A DNA stretch of 64,000 bases, taken from NCBI RefSeq assembly GCF_963676815.1, contig NZ_OY781365.1:5118501-5182500 (forward strand), written 5' to 3'. This document shows, piece by piece, positions 35,751 through 45,023 of this stretch (position 1 is its first letter; each line of letters begins with the position of its first letter). The translations under genes were made by a program, and so were the position numbers. The stretch is from an uncultured Draconibacterium sp. (GTDB lineage Bacteria; Bacteroidota; Bacteroidia; Bacteroidales; Prolixibacteraceae). The notes below the pieces were generated by a model. That model saw nothing but the letters and a program-made list of their open reading frames with translations, searched no databases and was not told the origin of the DNA.

Positions 35751-38700
35751 ATGAGCCTTTTTCAAAGATCAGTAGAAAAGAAATACCTAAACGAGCTGGA
35801 TTCGGAGAGAATAGATATAAAATATACCGAATTTCAAAATTATTTCGGAAATCCCGAGCGACAGGAAAACATTCGTAATTCTAAGGAAGAGCAATTTCAG
35901 GAAGGATTTTTGCGAGAACTGTTTGTTAAGATCCTCGGCTACACCTTAAATCCCGAACCGAATTTTAACCTGACGACAGAACTAAAGAATATTTCAAACA
36001 GCAAAAAGGCTGACGGTGCCATTTTAAAAGGGGAGGACGCAACTGCTGTTATTGAATTGAAAGGAACCGATACTACCGATCTGGACAAAATTGAAACACA
36101 GGCATTCGGGTATAAAAATCATCACCCGAAGTGTAAATATGTAATTACATCGAATTTCGAGAAGATTCGTTTTTACATTCAAAATGCGGTTGACCATGTT
36201 GATTTCGATCTGTTCAATTTAACACGGAGCCAATTTTCAATATTATGGCTGTGCCTGGCTAAAGACAATCTCTTAACGGATTTGCCTTTAAAAATGAAAG
36301 AATCGTCGGTTCTGCAGGAAGAAAACATTACGAAAAAACTATATGCCGACTATTCAAAATTCCGCGAAGCCATTTATAATAACCTGGTGAAAAATAATCC
36401 GGAAACAGATAAACTGCTTCTTTTCAAAAAAACACAAAAGCTTCTTGATCGATTTTTGTTTATCTTTTTTGCTGAAGATCGACTTTTGCTTCCACCAAAT
36501 TCAATCAGCGAAATTGTAAAACAGTGGACAACCTTAAAAGACGAACTTGATGAATATGTTCCACTCTACGCCCGTTTTAAGAAGTATTTCGGGTACATGA
36601 ACTCCGGTTACAAAGGCAAGAAATACGATATATACGCATACAATGGTGGATTATTCAAGCCTGACGAGATACTGGATAACATTAATATTGATGATGATAT
36701 TTTACACGAACACACACTTCGTTTAAGTAACTACGATTTTGAAACCGATGTAGATGTAAATATTCTAGGGCACATTTTTGAACATTCGCTGGGCGAAATT
36801 GAAAATGTTCAAGCCGAAATAAAGGGAGAAAGAGTTGACAGCCAGAAAACCAAACGAAAGAAGGACGGTATTTTTTACACACCAAAGTACATCACCAAAT
36901 ATATGGTTGAAAATACCGTTGGAAAACTTTGCGATAAAAAGCGTTCCGAACTTGAAATTGTTGACGAAGAATATGCCAAAGGCCGGAAAAACCGGAAAAA
37001 AGATATTGTACGCGCTTTAGACAGAAAACTCGATGATTACCGGAACTGGTTGTTAACATTGACAATACTTGACCCGGCTTGTGGTTCAGGAGCGTTTTTA
37101 AATCAGGCGCTTGAATTCCTGATAAACGAACACCGAAAAATCGATGAGTTGCGCGGACAACTGCTGGGCGGGGCAATCATTTTTTCTGATATTACCACTG
37201 ATATATTGGAGAAAAATATCTACGGAGTTGACCTGAACGAAGAATCGGTTGAAATTGCAAAACTATCGCTTTGGCTGCGTACTGCCCAAAAGGGTCGAAA
37301 ACTAAATACGCTTAGCAATAATATAAAATGCGGAAACTCGCTGATTGACGACCCCAAAAATGCCGGAGAAAAAGCCTTTAACTGGCAGAAAGAATTCCCT
37401 GCCGTTTTTACCAATGGCGGTTTTGATGTGGTAATTGGAAATCCTCCGTATGTACAATTGCAAAGCATGGGAGCCATGAGCGAGACATTGGCTATGTGCG
37501 GCTTTGAAACCTTCCATAAAGGAGCCGACTTGTATTGCCTTTTTACCGAACGGGGATATAAATTGTTAAAGAACGGGGGTATGCAATCGTTTATCATGCC
37601 CAACAAATGGATGATTGTGGCCTATGGTAAACCTCTCCGAAAATTTTTAGCAGAGACCGGTTTGCGGCAAATCCTGAACTTTGGCGACATACAGTTTTTT
37701 GAGGAAGCAACTACATACGTCTGCATTTTCGTTATTCAGAACGGTGATAAAAAGGAGAATGTAAAAGTATTATCGCTAAACAATAAAACCTATAATGGTG
37801 ATTTTCTTTCGGAAGTTACAAGTAATCTGTACGAATATCCGGCTACGAATTTTGGAGATGATAGCTGGAGTATTCAGCCGTATGCTGATGCACAGAAACT
37901 TCAAAAAATGGCAGTTGGAAGTACGAAGTTAAAAGATTTGCCTATTTCTATATATCGTGGAATTCTGACAGGATATAACGATGCTTTTTTCATCGATGAG
38001 GATACCCGAAAGAAACTAATTGTTTCAGATAAAAAGAGCGGCGAGATAATTAAACCAATGCTTCGAGGAAGAAATATTTCTGCCTATGGAATTACCGGAT
38101 CGGAGTATTTGATCGGAACATTTCCATCGCTTGGTTTGGATATCGAAAATTTTCCGGCGATAAAAGAACACTTACTGTCCTTTGGATATGACAGGTTGAA
38201 TCAAACCGGAGAAAAAGGCTCACGAAAGAAAACTTCCGGGCAGTGGTTTGAAACCCAGGACAGTATTGCATACTTTGAAGAATTTTCTAAACCAAAGATC
38301 ATGTATCCCAACATGACATCAGTGTTTCCCTTTTTATACGATGAAAGTGGTTTTTTGAGTAACGATAAGAGTTTCATTATAACAGCCCAGGATGAATCTG
38401 TTTCTTTATTGTTTCTGACAGCTTTGTTTAACTCTTCGCTAGCAAAACTTTGGATTTGGTATAATTGTCCTGAGCTGCAGGGCGGAACCCGGGAGATCAG
38501 GAAAGTGTTTTTTGAGCATTTCCCGGTACCGCATGCCAACAAAAATCAGATCTCAACAATGGAACAACAGGCCATTCGTCGTACCCAATTAACAAAAGAT
38601 CTTCAAAGTACATCCTTAAAATTTCAGCGGGCCATCCAACGCAACTTTTCTTTGGAGAGTTTGTCTAACAATTTACAAAACTGGTATTCGCTTAGCTTCG

Positions 38701-38879
38701 CAGATTTTGAGAAAGAATTACGCAAAAAGAAAATTAAATTATCCCTAACGCAGGAAGCCGAATGGGAGGATTATTTTTTAGCAGAATCTGGCAAAGCCAA
38801 CACCTTCAGTAACCAAATAAGAGAAGTTGACGAGGAGATTGATCAGGTGGTTTATGAGGTGTATGGGCTGGTAATTTAG
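35751..38879 (+). CDS. Type IIG-like restriction-modification enzyme (Eco57I-type methyltransferase)
   Basis: A 1042-residue fused restriction-modification protein. The N-terminal PD-(D/E)xK nuclease has D88-G-A and E102-L-K104. The methyltransferase has motif I D441-P-A-C-G-S-G-A-F-L and catalytic N564-P-P-Y. A C-terminal region (from about 720) holds the target recognition domain, with Y-R-G-I-L-T-G-Y-N-D-A-F and F-P-V-P-H-type blocks seen in this class. Cleavage and methylation are thus in one polypeptide and no separate specificity gene is needed. It begins about 100 nt after repeat R1. Confidence 0.9.
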   Translation: MSLFQRSVEKKYLNELDSERIDIKYTEFQNYFGNPERQENIRNSKEEQFQEGFLRELFVKILGYTLNPEPNFNLTTELKNISNSKKADGAILKGEDATAVIELKGTDTTDLDKIETQAFGYKNHHPKCKYVITSNFEKIRFYIQNAVDHVDFDLFNLTRSQFSILWLCLAKDNLLTDLPLKMKESSVLQEENITKKLYADYSKFREAIYNNLVKNNPETDKLLLFKKTQKLLDRFLFIFFAEDRLLLPPNSISEIVKQWTTLKDELDEYVPLYARFKKYFGYMNSGYKGKKYDIYAYNGGLFKPDEILDNINIDDDILHEHTLRLSNYDFETDVDVNILGHIFEHSLGEIENVQAEIKGERVDSQKTKRKKDGIFYTPKYITKYMVENTVGKLCDKKRSELEIVDEEYAKGRKNRKKDIVRALDRKLDDYRNWLLTLTILDPACGSGAFLNQALEFLINEHRKIDELRGQLLGGAIIFSDITTDILEKNIYGVDLNEESVEIAKLSLWLRTAQKGRKLNTLSNNIKCGNSLIDDPKNAGEKAFNWQKEFPAVFTNGGFDVVIGNPPYVQLQSMGAMSETLAMCGFETFHKGADLYCLFTERGYKLLKNGGMQSFIMPNKWMIVAYGKPLRKFLAETGLRQILNFGDIQFFEEATTYVCIFVIQNGDKKENVKVLSLNNKTYNGDFLSEVTSNLYEYPATNFGDDSWSIQPYADAQKLQKMAVGSTKLKDLPISIYRGILTGYNDAFFIDEDTRKKLIVSDKKSGEIIKPMLRGRNISAYGITGSEYLIGTFPSLGLDIENFPAIKEHLLSFGYDRLNQTGEKGSRKKTSGQWFETQDSIAYFEEFSKPKIMYPNMTSVFPFLYDESGFLSNDKSFIITAQDESVSLLFLTALFNSSLAKLWIWYNCPELQGGTREIRKVFFEHFPVPHANKNQISTMEQQAIRRTQLTKDLQSTSLKFQRAIQRNFSLESLSNNLQNWYSLSFADFEKELRKKKIKLSLTQEAEWEDYFLAESGKANTFSNQIREVDEEIDQVVYEVYGLVI

Positions 38880-38914
38880 AATACTCAAAAGTTGAATGGA
38901 CAGAATAATAAAGA

Positions 38915-40810
38915 ATGAACCGAACGGAAAATTTATTTGAATTAATAAGGCGAGAAGAAGTAGTGATATGGGCTGGAGCAGGTTTTTCACTCTATGCTGG
39001 ATATCCTTCAGGGAAAACACTAAAAGATATATTATATCATCGGTTGTCAAAATCGGAGAAACGACACGTAAGAAAATCTCATGATTTACCAAAATTAGCG
39101 GAGGAATTTGTTTCAGTAAAGCAGGGTAGTAGAAATGAACTGATAAGATTATTGGAGGAAGAATTTCTAATAAAATTACCTAAGTCAACAGAGTACCATG
39201 ATAAGATTGCAAATATTCCACATTTTAATACAATAATTACTACAAATTATGATTCACTTTTTGAAATAGCTTACAAGGGAAATGTACAAGTAATCTTTTC
39301 TCCGCAGAAGGTATCTTATATAAATCATAAGCTTCCCCAAATTTTTAAAGTCCACGGTGATTTATCAATTCCAGAAAGTATAATTATTACAAATTCAGAT
39401 TATAATAGATTCTTTCAAGAAGGAACTGAAAACGATAATTTATGGACAGTAGTGAAAGAAAGGTTGATTACAAAAAATATTTTATTTCTTGGATACAATA
39501 TTGAGGATCCCAATATTGAAGTTATTTTCAACAGAATAACAGAGGAATTACAATCACACCGCAAAGAATGCTTTCTTGTGGCACCTAGTTTGCCTCCTTT
39601 AAAACGAAATATATTACAAGCCAAAGCAATTTCGTATATCAACAAAAAAGCCGAAACTTTTATAGATGAGCTCCTGATAAATTTAAACAAGAATATTATA
39701 AAAGATCATGAGGATGGAGTTGTGTCTACTGACACATTTAGTAAGTATCTTTTATCTCATGATGTTTTATTCGACTTAAAACCTGTTAATAATAAGTTCA
39801 GAGCTGGAGCATTTAGGGGAGCTAATGATTCAGTTAAGTCAAGGTTGAATTTTACGGTTGAAAGCACACGACAGTTCTATAATGAGTTTAATGATTTCAT
39901 AATTGGAAAGAATGTTGGGCAAGTTGTAATTGATAGCAAAAATATACGTTCCTCAGATTTCAGAATTGGAGATATTGGTATTCCATATTTAGATGATTCA
40001 GTTAAAATAATTTTAAAAAGTATTCCAAGAAAAAAGTTAAACATTGATATTAAATTTGACAATGGTTTTGATTTTGAGAATCTACCGGTAGAGATTTATG
40101 GCAATGATCCATTTTATGAAATCCATTGTAAGTTAAAATCTGCCGTATTAATATTAAAATTAGAATTAAAAGATAAAGGTTCAAGTGTTAATCTCGACTA
40201 TCAACACAATAAGGTTTGTTCAAAGATCAATCAGGAGATATTGGAACTTTCCTTTATGGAAAATCTTTTTGGAGGGGTTGAGTTTAGAGTATTTTGGGAC
40301 AATACTAATAAATTTATTAAACAGTCAGTCCCATATCAAAAACATTTCAGTGACTTTGCTAATTTCTTTTTGGGATATTTTCAGAATCTAAGATTGGTAG
40401 AGAATCACTTCAAGGTTCGATTCTCAACAATTGATATCTCCGAGATCAATGAAAAAACGGTCGAAGTTCTAAAAGAAATAGTTGATGTAATTAAAAGTAA
40501 TAAACTAAAATATACCTGGAAAGGAATAATGGAAGCCACGCTTTTTAATGATTCGGACGAAATTATAAATAGCCTCAAAAACATAGGGAATGAGAATGCT
40601 CTTGTTGTTGCCAATGAACGAGAAGAAACAAAGATTACACTCCATGGACAATTAGTTAATTTGGGGTTTAAACAAGTTCAGGTAGAGTCTCCTTATGTTG
40701 TAAATTTGGAAACTGTACTTAAAAACAGGATGAAGGATATTCAAGTAGCAAGTAAAACAAGTAAAATAATCGTTTCGTATAACTCAGAGCCTAGTCCAAT
40801 TAACCAATAA
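38915..40810 (+). CDS. SIR2-domain defence protein
   Basis: A 631-residue protein. SIR2-type NAD-binding motifs appear in order: G21-A-G-F-S25, T-T-N111-Y-D-S-L-F-E, K-V-H147-G-D149, then F-L-G-Y-N-I-E-D-P-N (191-200). The four zinc cysteines of true deacetylases are absent, as in SIR2-like NADases of antiphage systems. The C-terminal 350 residues (about 280-631) are unrecognised, mostly beta and helical, and presumably sense the trigger. It lies 35 nt after the type IIG gene and 4 nt before the zinc-ribbon nuclease, suggesting one transcript. Confidence 0.85.
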   Translation: MNRTENLFELIRREEVVIWAGAGFSLYAGYPSGKTLKDILYHRLSKSEKRHVRKSHDLPKLAEEFVSVKQGSRNELIRLLEEEFLIKLPKSTEYHDKIANIPHFNTIITTNYDSLFEIAYKGNVQVIFSPQKVSYINHKLPQIFKVHGDLSIPESIIITNSDYNRFFQEGTENDNLWTVVKERLITKNILFLGYNIEDPNIEVIFNRITEELQSHRKECFLVAPSLPPLKRNILQAKAISYINKKAETFIDELLINLNKNIIKDHEDGVVSTDTFSKYLLSHDVLFDLKPVNNKFRAGAFRGANDSVKSRLNFTVESTRQFYNEFNDFIIGKNVGQVVIDSKNIRSSDFRIGDIGIPYLDDSVKIILKSIPRKKLNIDIKFDNGFDFENLPVEIYGNDPFYEIHCKLKSAVLILKLELKDKGSSVNLDYQHNKVCSKINQEILELSFMENLFGGVEFRVFWDNTNKFIKQSVPYQKHFSDFANFFLGYFQNLRLVENHFKVRFSTIDISEINEKTVEVLKEIVDVIKSNKLKYTWKGIMEATLFNDSDEIINSLKNIGNENALVVANEREETKITLHGQLVNLGFKQVQVESPYVVNLETVLKNRMKDIQVASKTSKIIVSYNSEPSPINQ

Positions 40811-40814
40811 TATT

Positions 40815-41450
40815 ATGCCAGAATGCACAAACTGTGGAGCCTACACCAAGTACAATGGTGGTTTATGCTTCAAATGTTACCAAGAACAAAGAAATGGGGA
40901 GGAGATTGAGGAGGCTCCAAATTCAGAAGTTGTTATGCCTGATGAAAGTGAAAACGGATTAACGGACAGAGATCGGAACTACCGGTACAATATGATAAAA
41001 GGTAGAATTGCGGAAACGTTGATTCAAGAACTATTTCTAAGCCTGGGATATAATGTTTTTCGTTACGGAATGGAAAACACAATCCCCGGTATTATGGAAC
41101 TGCTGAAAGGAGTTCGATCGGATGTAGCCTCACAAATCCGCAGAATGCCAGATTTTGTTATTCAGGATCCGAAATCAAAAAGTGTTTATTTCATCGAGGT
41201 TAAGTTTCGAGCAAGTGAAAACTTCAGTTTTAAAGATCTCCCTAAAAATTATCCGTATGAAAATGCATATTTCATCCTGGTCTCAAAAAGCCATATAAAA
41301 TGTATTACCTACAAAGAGCTGCAAGAGGGTGGTGAGATTACCCCAACTTCGCGAAATTACCTAGGAGGACGCAAAGAGTTTGATTTGCAAAAACAGGTGA
41401 TTATCGACTTCTGTGAATTTGCGGTACAGTTTTTTAAAGGTGTAGAATAG
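40815..41450 (+). CDS. Zinc-ribbon PD-(D/E)xK nuclease-like protein
   Basis: A 211-residue protein with an N-terminal zinc ribbon (C4-x2-C7-x10-C18-x2-C21), an acidic linker, then a PD-(D/E)xK-like core. The core has M-P-D113-F-V-I-Q-D and F-I-E128-V-K130-F-R, preceded by the helix K-G-R-I-A-E67-T-L-I-Q-E-L-F. All canonical catalytic positions are present, so it could be an active nuclease. It is the last gene before repeat R2, 4 nt after the SIR2 gene; the pair may be a toxin/sensor-type unit, but that is inference. Confidence 0.75.
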   Translation: MPECTNCGAYTKYNGGLCFKCYQEQRNGEEIEEAPNSEVVMPDESENGLTDRDRNYRYNMIKGRIAETLIQELFLSLGYNVFRYGMENTIPGIMELLKGVRSDVASQIRRMPDFVIQDPKSKSVYFIEVKFRASENFSFKDLPKNYPYENAYFILVSKSHIKCITYKELQEGGEITPTSRNYLGGRKEFDLQKQVIIDFCEFAVQFFKGVE

Positions 41451-41460
41451 CCCGTCATCC

Positions 41461-41572
41461 CTTAAATCCTGTCAAAGTTAATTTGCCGTCCGGAAAAGTA
41501 AATGGCGGCTGAAAATTGTCCATTTTTTGCCAGCCGTCCTTCGGAGCTGTTCATTTTTTATTTCGCACACTC
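41461..41572 (+). repeat. 111-nt imperfect direct repeat R2 (right flank of restriction module)
   Basis: Second copy of the repeat at 35542-35652, in the same orientation, beginning 10 nt after the stop of the zinc-ribbon nuclease gene. Differences from R1 are scattered substitutions plus one net inserted base. Confidence 0.75.
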
Positions 41573-41675
41573 CATAAAAACTGACATAGCCCATTGACAA
41601 GAATCCATCCGGCTCAATGGCATGCGCCAAAATTTAATGGCGTGCCAGTAGCTGAAATAAATCCCAAGGGCATGG

Positions 41676-42342
41676 GTGGATTCAATGAGTAAATTTGATA
41701 TTTATGAGACAGTAACTAATTTAATTGTAGAACGCCTGGAGGCAGGTGTAATTCCATGGCATATGCCGTGGAAAACTGCCAGTGCCATTCCTCGTAACCT
41801 GGTTTCTAAAAAGCCTTACCGGGGATTTAATTTCTGGTATCTGCTGAGCTTTGGTTTCGAAAGGCCTTATTTCCTTACTTTCAAACAAGTAAAAGATCTT
41901 GGTGGAAAGATCAAAAAGGGATCTTCATCATTTATGATTGTATTCTGGAAAATGGTGGAATACGAAAAGGATGATGAAACCAAAGAGATTCCAATGCTTC
42001 GTTATTACCGAGTATTTCATATTGAAGATCTTGAAGGTATCGATCCTGACAAGATACCAGAGAACACAGCTCACGATCACGAGTTCGATCCGATAGCTTC
42101 TTGTGAGCAGCTTATCCAGTTCTGGTCCGATTCTCCGGTAATTAAACTGGATCAGAAAAAAGCCTGTTATATTCCATCGTTGGATGAAGTACACATGCCA
42201 GGAGCAAGAACTTTCTTTCAGGATGAAGAATTCTACTCTACGATTTTTCACGAATTGTGCCACAGTACAGGTCACAGGAAAAGACTTAACCGTCATGAAA
42301 GGTTTTCGAACCTGAATTTTGCAAGTAGAGATTATTCGCAAG
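41676..42342 (+). pseudogene. ardC: ArdC-like antirestriction gene, 5' fragment (interrupted)
   Basis: Codes for the first 222 residues of an ArdC-like protein: an N-terminal ssDNA-binding-type domain (E-R-L-E-A-G-V-I-P-W-H-M-P-W, then N-F-W-Y-L-L) and a zincin active-site motif H192-E-L-C-H196-S-T-G-H200. It runs into the RIT element at G-C-A-A-G 42338-42342, giving a false stop soon after. ArdC proteins of conjugative elements protect the incoming strand from restriction. The 3' part is at 46208-46451, and joining the two at one GCAAG gives an uninterrupted 301-residue protein. The truncated product keeps the metal site but lacks the conserved E-E-L-V-A-E-M-G end. Confidence 0.9.
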
Positions 42343-42358
42343 ATTATCCTAACTAAAA
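42343..42358 (+). repeat. RIT left terminal inverted repeat
   Basis: ATTATCCTAACTAAAA, exact inverse of the right copy at 46167-46182. A further inverted 12-mer AGTTAGGATAAT lies inside at 42415-42426, and a direct partial copy ATTATCCTAA starts at 42360, so recombinase binding sites are probably multiple. Confidence 0.85.
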
Positions 42359-42480
42359 CATTATCCTAAATTAATTATCATATCGCCTGTTGCATAGATT
42401 TTTAACGTTCAAAAAGTTAGGATAATATTTTTCCTTTCATCCGTATACTACTCTCGAGTTTTAACGCTAAAGAATAATAT

Positions 42481-43722
42481 ATGGATATTAAAAAACTGAA
42501 GAAAACGCATCCAGAGCTTTTAGAATACATGAAAGCAAATGGATTTGGCAGCGGCGCCATCGGCGGCGTTAAGGTCATGTTCAGACGATTGTTTGACCAT
42601 GAAGGAAAGTACACGTCTTACAATGATTTTTACAAGAAATTTATTTCCAGGGAAGGTCTTGAAGGAAGCACCAAAAGACTTCGTTATTATCGCACCTCCG
42701 TGCGCACTATTCAAGGGTTTGATGAGTTTGATCATTTTCCCAACAGGCTCAAATTCGCTCCTGTTCAGTACAGGGAATGTAGTTATGAGCACTTGAACCC
42801 GACATTCAAAGGCATCGTTGACCATTACATGCAAGTGGCATCAAAAGAATGTAAGAGTGAAAAGTCAATCAGAGTAGAATCGAATGCTGGCGCCGCCTTC
42901 TTGTGTCACATGCAAAGAAATGGGGCGATTGATTTATGTGGTATCACGGAATCGATGGTATTATCTTTCTTTTATGATGGTTACAAGCAGCTAAGAGGTT
43001 GCTCCTATAGGACTAAAATCAAGACCGTTTTAAAATCAGCTATGGGGACTGATTACTATGCCCAATGCGCACGTATCATTGATGATATGCCTCGTTTAAG
43101 AAACGGTAGAAAGAATTTTGCTACTCTTAAAGATGATGAGATCCGCATTATTAAAGAGAATTTACAAGAGGGAGCGCGAAATGATTTTTCGTTACGTGAT
43201 AAAGCTGTTGTATCAATGGCTATGTATACCGCATTAAGAGGAACCGACATCGCTCGAATGCGGATTAATAATATCGATTTGGAAAGAGACCTAATTATAC
43301 TTACTCAATCCAAAACGCAGCAACCTATGATCTTGCCACTCAGGGCTATCGTTGGCAATCCCTTGGTAGATTACCTCTCAAATGAACGACCAAGAAACCT
43401 GGATATCAAGAGTATTTTTACTAATGTCCACGATCCGGAAAATCCAATGGACTCAAGTACCATAGGAGGTATTATCAGGCGCTTTTTTGCAAAATTAGGA
43501 ATAAGGAGTGATGATAAAGAAAATGGTCTCCGGTTGTTCCGACGATACCTGGCATCTAAAGTCCTCGAAAATGGCGTTCAGCCCAGGGTTATCAGTGATA
43601 TTCTTGGTCACCTGTCATCGGAATCTTTAAATCCATATATCGATACTGACATCAAACATCTGCGTGAATGTGGGGTAAGCATTGAGCAATATCCCGTAGG
43701 AAAGGAGGTATTCGAGGTATGA
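42481..43722 (+). CDS. ritA: Tyrosine recombinase, first of RIT trio (RitA-like)
   Basis: A 413-residue recombinase. The N-terminal arm/core-binding part occupies about 1-210. Catalytic residues are R253 (A-L-R-G-T-D), K278 (Q-S-K-T-Q), H377 (G-H-L-S-S-E-S-L) and nucleophile Y386. The HxxR box is replaced by L-R-L-F-R-R-Y, so the first histidine is missing and only its arginine remains. The stop overlaps the start of the next gene by 4 nt (ATGA). Probably acts only together with the other two. Confidence 0.85.
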   Translation: MDIKKLKKTHPELLEYMKANGFGSGAIGGVKVMFRRLFDHEGKYTSYNDFYKKFISREGLEGSTKRLRYYRTSVRTIQGFDEFDHFPNRLKFAPVQYRECSYEHLNPTFKGIVDHYMQVASKECKSEKSIRVESNAGAAFLCHMQRNGAIDLCGITESMVLSFFYDGYKQLRGCSYRTKIKTVLKSAMGTDYYAQCARIIDDMPRLRNGRKNFATLKDDEIRIIKENLQEGARNDFSLRDKAVVSMAMYTALRGTDIARMRINNIDLERDLIILTQSKTQQPMILPLRAIVGNPLVDYLSNERPRNLDIKSIFTNVHDPENPMDSSTIGGIIRRFFAKLGIRSDDKENGLRLFRRYLASKVLENGVQPRVISDILGHLSSESLNPYIDTDIKHLRECGVSIEQYPVGKEVFEV

Positions 43723-45023
43723 AAACAATTGAAGAACTGACTGATATCTATTTGGACTATCATAGATCTAAAGGAAAGAAATTAGGGTATCAGAGCTTCC
43801 TGCCGTTAAGAACGTTTACCAGTTTCTGTGTGAATAAAAAGAAGATTCTGTATATGTCGCAGAAGTTGGTTGATGAATGGTGTGTTAAACGTCCGGGAGA
43901 GACAGAACTCTCGCACAACGCACGAGCCGGTTGTATCCGGCAATTTCTTAGGTACACTAACAGTTGTGGCTATACGTCCTTAATGCTACCGGCACTAATT
44001 CAAATCTCCAGTTCGAAGAAGGTTGTCTCAGAAACGGAGCTTCCTTTGGTTAAAACGTTCGTATCTGGGATGATGGATAAATACATCTTTTACCTGAAAA
44101 CATCAAATCATCTTTCAAGATTTACTCATAAAACTCTGATACGCTTTAACAAATACTGCGCATCAATTGAACCAGATGCAGATATACTCACTGATGATAT
44201 TGTCAATGGATGGTGCGGCAAAAGGCCTTTTGAACAATGCAAATCACGAAATTTACGGATAAGGCCGATACGCAAGTTCTTAAAATATACCAATAAACAT
44301 GGATGGACAAATGTCTTGATACCGGAAAACTTGCCTAACGAAAAATCCACATATACTCCTCATGGATTTAATCAGGGTGAATTAAATGCTTTTTTTCATT
44401 CCACCGCTACAATTAAGCTTGTTGGGTGCCAAAACGAATTGATATTTAAGCTTAGGAGAATGCAAGTTCCTGTATACTTCCGGTTGCTTTACAGTACCGG
44501 TATGAGAACAAACGAGGCTCTGATGCTCAAATGTAAAGATGTTGATCTTACAAATGGCATAATCAATATTGCCCATACTAAAGGTCTTGATCAACACAGA
44601 GTGGCTTTGCATATAACCATGTGGAACTTGTTAAAACAATATAATGATGCAATGGAACGACTTATGCCAGGTAGGAAAATATTTTTTCCAGATAGAAATG
44701 ATAACTTCCATGGGATTGCATGGCATTCAAATCACTTTAGAAATATCTGGAAAACCATATCCAATGAACCTGCACGGGCTTACGACCTACGTAGCTTTTA
44801 CGCTGTAACCAACATTAATAGTTGGGATTATGATGGTACGGAGTGGTTTGACAAGCTACTCTTTCTCAGCCACTCAATGGGGCATCGAAGAATCGAAAGT
44901 ACCTGTTATTACTATCAACTTGTTCCTTTGTTCTTTAACCAATTAGAAGAACTGACAGGACAAGCTCTTCATGAACTGTTACCAAATCTTACAAACTTTT
45001 TTGATTATGAAGAAACTAACTGA
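43719..45023 (+). CDS. ritB: Tyrosine recombinase, second of RIT trio (RitB-like)
   Basis: A 434-residue recombinase with an unusual N-terminus. Residues about 50-93 and 160-203 are clearly related (V-D-E-W-C-V-K-R-P against V-N-G-W-C-G-K-R-P, then F-L-R-Y-T-N against F-L-K-Y-T-N), so the core-binding region is duplicated. Catalytic residues: R263, K288, R358 (in Y-D-L-R, with Tyr instead of the usual His), H389 and a tyrosine in the 397-399 triplet. It overlaps both neighbours. Confidence 0.85.
   Translation: MKTIEELTDIYLDYHRSKGKKLGYQSFLPLRTFTSFCVNKKKILYMSQKLVDEWCVKRPGETELSHNARAGCIRQFLRYTNSCGYTSLMLPALIQISSSKKVVSETELPLVKTFVSGMMDKYIFYLKTSNHLSRFTHKTLIRFNKYCASIEPDADILTDDIVNGWCGKRPFEQCKSRNLRIRPIRKFLKYTNKHGWTNVLIPENLPNEKSTYTPHGFNQGELNAFFHSTATIKLVGCQNELIFKLRRMQVPVYFRLLYSTGMRTNEALMLKCKDVDLTNGIINIAHTKGLDQHRVALHITMWNLLKQYNDAMERLMPGRKIFFPDRNDNFHGIAWHSNHFRNIWKTISNEPARAYDLRSFYAVTNINSWDYDGTEWFDKLLFLSHSMGHRRIESTCYYYQLVPLFFNQLEELTGQALHELLPNLTNFFDYEETN

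Noticed and set aside
35530..35754. A 74-codon frame across repeat R1
   Set aside because: It is made mostly of the repeat and ends over the start of the type IIG gene; the equivalent frame is not kept in R2.
44971..45006. Upstream start for the third RIT recombinase
   Set aside because: The ATG at 45007 gives the usual short overlap with the second gene; the earlier codon adds 12 residues read from within it.
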